Shown here: positions 6,888-8,560 of the stretch, piece after piece
Numbering within the stretch: position 1 is the first letter of the stretch
Layout of the letters: the number at the start of each line of letters is the position of its first letter
NCBI GenBank assembly: GCA_028716125.1
Contig: JAQUQK010000056.1
Coordinates: forward strand, 1,459 to 10,018
Direction of reading: 5' to 3'
Length of the DNA: 8,560 bases
Source of the DNA: Thermoplasmatota archaeon
Lineage (GTDB): Archaea > Thermoplasmatota > JAQUQK01
Notes under the pieces: model-generated
Seen by the model: only the letters and a program-made list of their open reading frames with translations
Databases searched by the model: none
Told to the model about the DNA's origin: nothing
Program-made: the position numbers and the translations under genes

Positions 6888-6995
6888 TTGGGACTTTTTG
6901 GGAAGAAAAAGGAGAAACCCGAAAAGGAGCAAAAGGCAGAAACAAAAGCAATGAAACGGGAAGCATTCGCGGAACGGGCAAGAGAGCTGATATAG
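6888..6995 (+). CDS. Miniprotein 1 (35 aa), basic N-terminus, C-terminal AERARELI
   Basis: Unrecognised small protein starting with TTG immediately after the stop of 7-TM gene 1 and ending immediately before the ATG of 7-TM gene 2. It begins M(L)GLFGKKKEK, continues as a Lys/Glu-rich, probably helical segment (11-27), and ends AERARELI (28-35). There is no signal peptide or membrane helix. The hydrophobic-then-basic N-terminus could touch the inner face of the membrane. Evidence for translation: a GGAGG site 7 nt upstream, exact fit between two genes, and a homolog in the same place before the next 7-TM gene sharing both ends. The C-terminus equals the tail of the KaiC-like protein. An adaptor or docking role between ATPase and receptor is inferred. 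It is too short for routine gene calling. Confidence 0.8.
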   Translation: MGLFGKKKEKPEKEQKAETKAMKREAFAERARELI

Positions 6996-7766
6996 ATGCT
7001 GTTAAGGACGATTGACGCAATACTTCTGGCGGCTATGACCTTCGCCTTCTTGTATCTTGGCTTTTCACTGATGCGGCGCAAGGTGGATCCCGGCGTGAGG
7101 CGGTACATGGTCTCGTTCTCGCTATGGTGGATACTGCTTGGAATAATCACCGGACTGATTGGAGTTGTAATCCATCTGCTGGCGTTCCTGAATTATATGT
7201 GGCCTGTGGTCTATCTTGCCTATGCATACATAGTCCTCATCATGCTGGCAATGTCTCTTTTGATTAACTATCTGGCATTCATTTATCTGGGGGAAGGGAA
7301 GGCGCTCAGAACCGAGAAGGTGATAGTGTCAATATATTACGGAGCGCTGACAGCATATCTGCTTTACATCACTTATATAAGGAATCCTTATCCCGCCTTC
7401 AGCGGCTTTGCCGGAATTGCCATCAAATACGAAATCCCGCTTGATTCTCTTTTCCCGGCGGCTACGCTGGTGACGACGTCGCTTGTATATATTCCCCAGT
7501 TCATAGTGCTTGGCCTGCTGTTCAAACTGCGCTCCAAGCTCGAAGATGCCACCAGCAAATACCGCATAACGCTGGTCGCAGTCAGCATCACAATCTGGTT
7601 TGTATATGGGTTCATAATAAGCGCGGCGGAAATTACCGGAAGCGCCCCCATCCACTTCTTTGGCAGGCTCGTAGCGCTGGTGGCGGCGCTCATAGTATTG
7701 ACTGCGTACTTCCCGCCGAAATTTATCCAGAAAAGGTGCGGCGTAAAATCGCTGGGTGAGGCATAA
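6996..7766 (+). CDS. 7-TM membrane protein 2, putative sensor
   Basis: Paralog of 7-TM protein 1 with 256 residues. Helices: ~5-25, 38-59, 69-97, 107-127, 155-177, 188-210, 221-238. It aligns without gaps to protein 1 through TM1-TM2: RKV at 28-30, W44 W45 and GIIT at 49-52 are at identical positions in both. Further matches are IPQFIV in TM5, the TM5-6 loop ending SKYR (against QKYR), and R224-x12-AYFPP (to 241). Topology is again predicted N-out/C-in. The TM4-5 outside loop (~128-154, containing RNPYPAFSGF and KYEIPLD) is unlike that of protein 1, suggesting a different ligand or partner. The start ATG directly follows the miniprotein 1 stop. The stop overlaps the next start as TAATG. The C-tail is short and holds GGGTGA, the ribosome site of miniprotein 2. 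Function is inferred from context only. Confidence 0.82.
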   Translation: MLLRTIDAILLAAMTFAFLYLGFSLMRRKVDPGVRRYMVSFSLWWILLGIITGLIGVVIHLLAFLNYMWPVVYLAYAYIVLIMLAMSLLINYLAFIYLGEGKALRTEKVIVSIYYGALTAYLLYITYIRNPYPAFSGFAGIAIKYEIPLDSLFPAATLVTTSLVYIPQFIVLGLLFKLRSKLEDATSKYRITLVAVSITIWFVYGFIISAAEITGSAPIHFFGRLVALVAALIVLTAYFPPKFIQKRCGVKSLGEA

Positions 7767-7876
7767 TGGGCTGGTTCGGCAAGAAGAAGGAGAAAAAGAA
7801 GGGCAAGGAAGAGGCGGAAAATGCCGAAATGAATGTTGGCACCACGCTGGCGGAAAGGGCGAGAGAGTTGATATGA
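7766..7876 (+). CDS. Miniprotein 2 (36 aa), paralog of miniprotein 1, C-terminal AERARELI
   Basis: Second small protein with the same plan: MGWFGKKKEK at the start (9 of 10 positions identical to miniprotein 1), a charged variable middle (11-28), and AERARELI (29-36) at the end. The ATG overlaps the stop of 7-TM gene 2 as TAATG, with GGGTGA (7754-7759) 6 nt upstream, a strong archaeal ribosome site. Its stop overlaps the start of 7-TM gene 3 as ATGA. The middle is not conserved in sequence, only in charge, so the protein looks like two conserved end motifs joined by a linker. No family is recognised. I infer a membrane-proximal adaptor with a docking tail shared with the KaiC-like ATPase. Confidence 0.82.
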   Translation: MGWFGKKKEKKKGKEEAENAEMNVGTTLAERARELI

Positions 7877-8560
7877 CGGATTACACTGGTATGCTGATAA
7901 ATGGCGCGGTTACGCTATTTGCCGGAGCGTGCTATCTCTACGTTTCCATGGCGGTTTACGGCAAGAAGGTGAAGAAGGAGGGAAAAGGGATGCCGACGGT
8001 TTACTTCTTCTCTATTTCAGGCGCATACCTTCTGGTCGCAGGCTTCAGGCAGCTGGCGGCATACGCCGGGAACGTTTCTTATGACAAGGCGTTATATTAT
8101 ATCCTTGCCGCTCCAGCGGCGTACATAGTAATTCCACTCGTGTTCCTCGCTTCCTACGTCCTTTGGGGAAAAAGAAACGCATCCTATGGAATATCCGCCT
8201 TTTTTGCTTTAGCCGCGTCAATCGGTCTGCTCTTCCTTTATCTCGAAGGAATATCGAATCGGTATTTGGATTACTGGGGAAGCGACTGGAAGATAAACAG
8301 CGTAGTTACCAGAGTTTTGCTCCTTGCGGCAGGCATGGTTCCAGCCGTCACCGCCTCCTCCTTGCTGATTTATCTCGGCTGGAAAACAAGGCGCGAGGAC
8401 GGAAACGATGGAAAAAGAATCCTTTTAGTTGGCATTTCGGCTTTGATATTCTACGTCTGTTTCATACTGGATGCATTTGGGCTTGGGGGAATCTCATTCA
8501 TAGCCGTTAGGATAATAACCGCTGAGGCGGCGCTTATAGGATACGTTGCATATTTTCCGC
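7873..8560 (+). CDS. 7-TM membrane protein 3, putative sensor, 3'-partial
   Basis: Third membrane paralog; 229 codons are visible and the frame runs off the right edge without a stop. It starts at the ATG of an ATGA overlap with miniprotein 2. Helices: ~7-29, 42-62, 74-97, 105-124, 145-169, 182-203, 208-226. It is more divergent than the first two and lacks the tryptophan pair in TM2. It keeps the basic TM1-2 loop (YGKKVKKEGKG), a basic TM5-6 loop (WKTRREDGNDGKR), a proline in TM5 and R213-x12-AYFP at the end of TM7, with the cut falling in the next codon. By comparison with its paralogs only a short cytoplasmic tail of about 15-25 residues should be missing, unless a further domain is fused. 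The TM4-5 outside loop (~125-143) is rich in Tyr, Trp and Asp. Another miniprotein cassette may follow beyond the window. Confidence 0.78.
   Translation, partial: MTDYTGMLINGAVTLFAGACYLYVSMAVYGKKVKKEGKGMPTVYFFSISGAYLLVAGFRQLAAYAGNVSYDKALYYILAAPAAYIVIPLVFLASYVLWGKRNASYGISAFFALAASIGLLFLYLEGISNRYLDYWGSDWKINSVVTRVLLLAAGMVPAVTASSLLIYLGWKTRREDGNDGKRILLVGISALIFYVCFILDAFGLGGISFIAVRIITAEAALIGYVAYFP

Larger units (their letters stand above)
6069..8560 (+). repeat. Triplicated arrangement: RARELI-tailed protein followed by a 7-TM gene
   Basis: Three successive units each consist of a gene whose product ends in RARELI and an immediately adjoining 7-TM gene. RARELI is encoded at 6069-6086, 6975-6992 and 7856-7873; the 7-TM genes start at 6090, 6996 and 7873. 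In units two and three the first gene is a 35-36-residue miniprotein; in unit one it is the KaiC-like ATPase. DNA identity is low outside short patches, so this is an old duplication, and it may continue past the right edge. Confidence 0.7.

Noticed and set aside
6218..7015. 265-codon + strand frame overlapping 7-TM gene 1 and miniprotein 1
   Set aside because: The translation is rich in Cys, His and Arg with no domain. It is the shifted frame of a well-supported membrane protein and has no ribosome site.
8163..8510. 115-codon + strand frame near the right edge
   Set aside because: It is a shifted frame inside 7-TM gene 3, whose own frame starts at 7873, has seven helices and the family motif, and stays open to the window end.
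6090..8560. Microbial rhodopsin identity for the 7-TM proteins
   Set aside because: There is no retinal-binding Lys in the middle of TM7; the only basic residue is at its outer end and is Arg in two of three copies.
1..8560. tRNA, rRNA, CRISPR arrays, insertion sequences, attachment sites
   Set aside because: No direct-repeat array, transposase, inverted terminal repeats or structured RNA gene could be seen by eye; nearly all of the window is coding.

Overview
The window reads as a gene-dense archaeal chromosome segment with every supported gene on the + strand. Archaeal origin is inferred from four things: a GspE/FlaI-type secretion ATPase with the archaeal 'DP.IEDISCDG.G.PIY..HR.YES' signature; FlaJ/TadC-like platform proteins; a single-domain KaiC-like ATPase beside a winged-helix protein; and an archaeal TATA element (TTAATATAAA) placed so close to its gene that the mRNA would be leaderless or nearly so. 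Base composition is roughly balanced and ATA is a very common Ile codon. A DPANN-type or euryarchaeal lineage is plausible, but the window alone does not fix the taxon.

Region 1 (1-4480) is a type IV pilus / type II-like secretion motor operon. It holds the C-terminal 578 codons of the assembly ATPase (its start lies left of the window), a small 4-TM platform protein with one T2SSF domain, and a large ~13-TM platform protein with one T2SSF domain behind about ten extra helices. The genes are 4 and 12 nt apart. No prepilin or prepilin peptidase is in view.

Region 2 (4481-4557) is the only real intergenic gap. It holds a 6-bp perfect hairpin and a TATA box that should start a second transcription unit.

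Region 3 (4558-8560, running off the right edge) is that second unit and the most interesting part. Its order is: V4R-like small-molecule-binding protein; winged-helix protein; KaiC-like ATPase; 7-TM protein 1; 35-aa miniprotein; 7-TM protein 2; 36-aa miniprotein; 7-TM protein 3 (cut by the window end). The KaiC-like protein and both miniproteins end in the same residues, RARELI, and each of these three genes lies directly before one of three paralogous 7-TM genes. The six-residue match is written with synonymous differences in five of the six codons, so it appears to be kept as protein. The miniproteins also share an N-terminus, MG(L/W)FGKKKEK. The 7-TM paralogs share a [K/R]x12AYxPP motif at the end of TM7 (the second P lies past the edge in copy 3) and a predicted N-out/C-in topology.

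Working interpretation (inference): this is a receptor array built around a KaiC-like ATPase. Three 7-TM sensors would each be paired with a protein carrying a common C-terminal docking tail, together with a V4R ligand sensor and a DNA-binding output. Its position beside a pilus motor suggests, without proving, that it controls surface structures or secretion. The miniproteins are below usual annotation length cutoffs and one starts with TTG, so the layout is easily missed.
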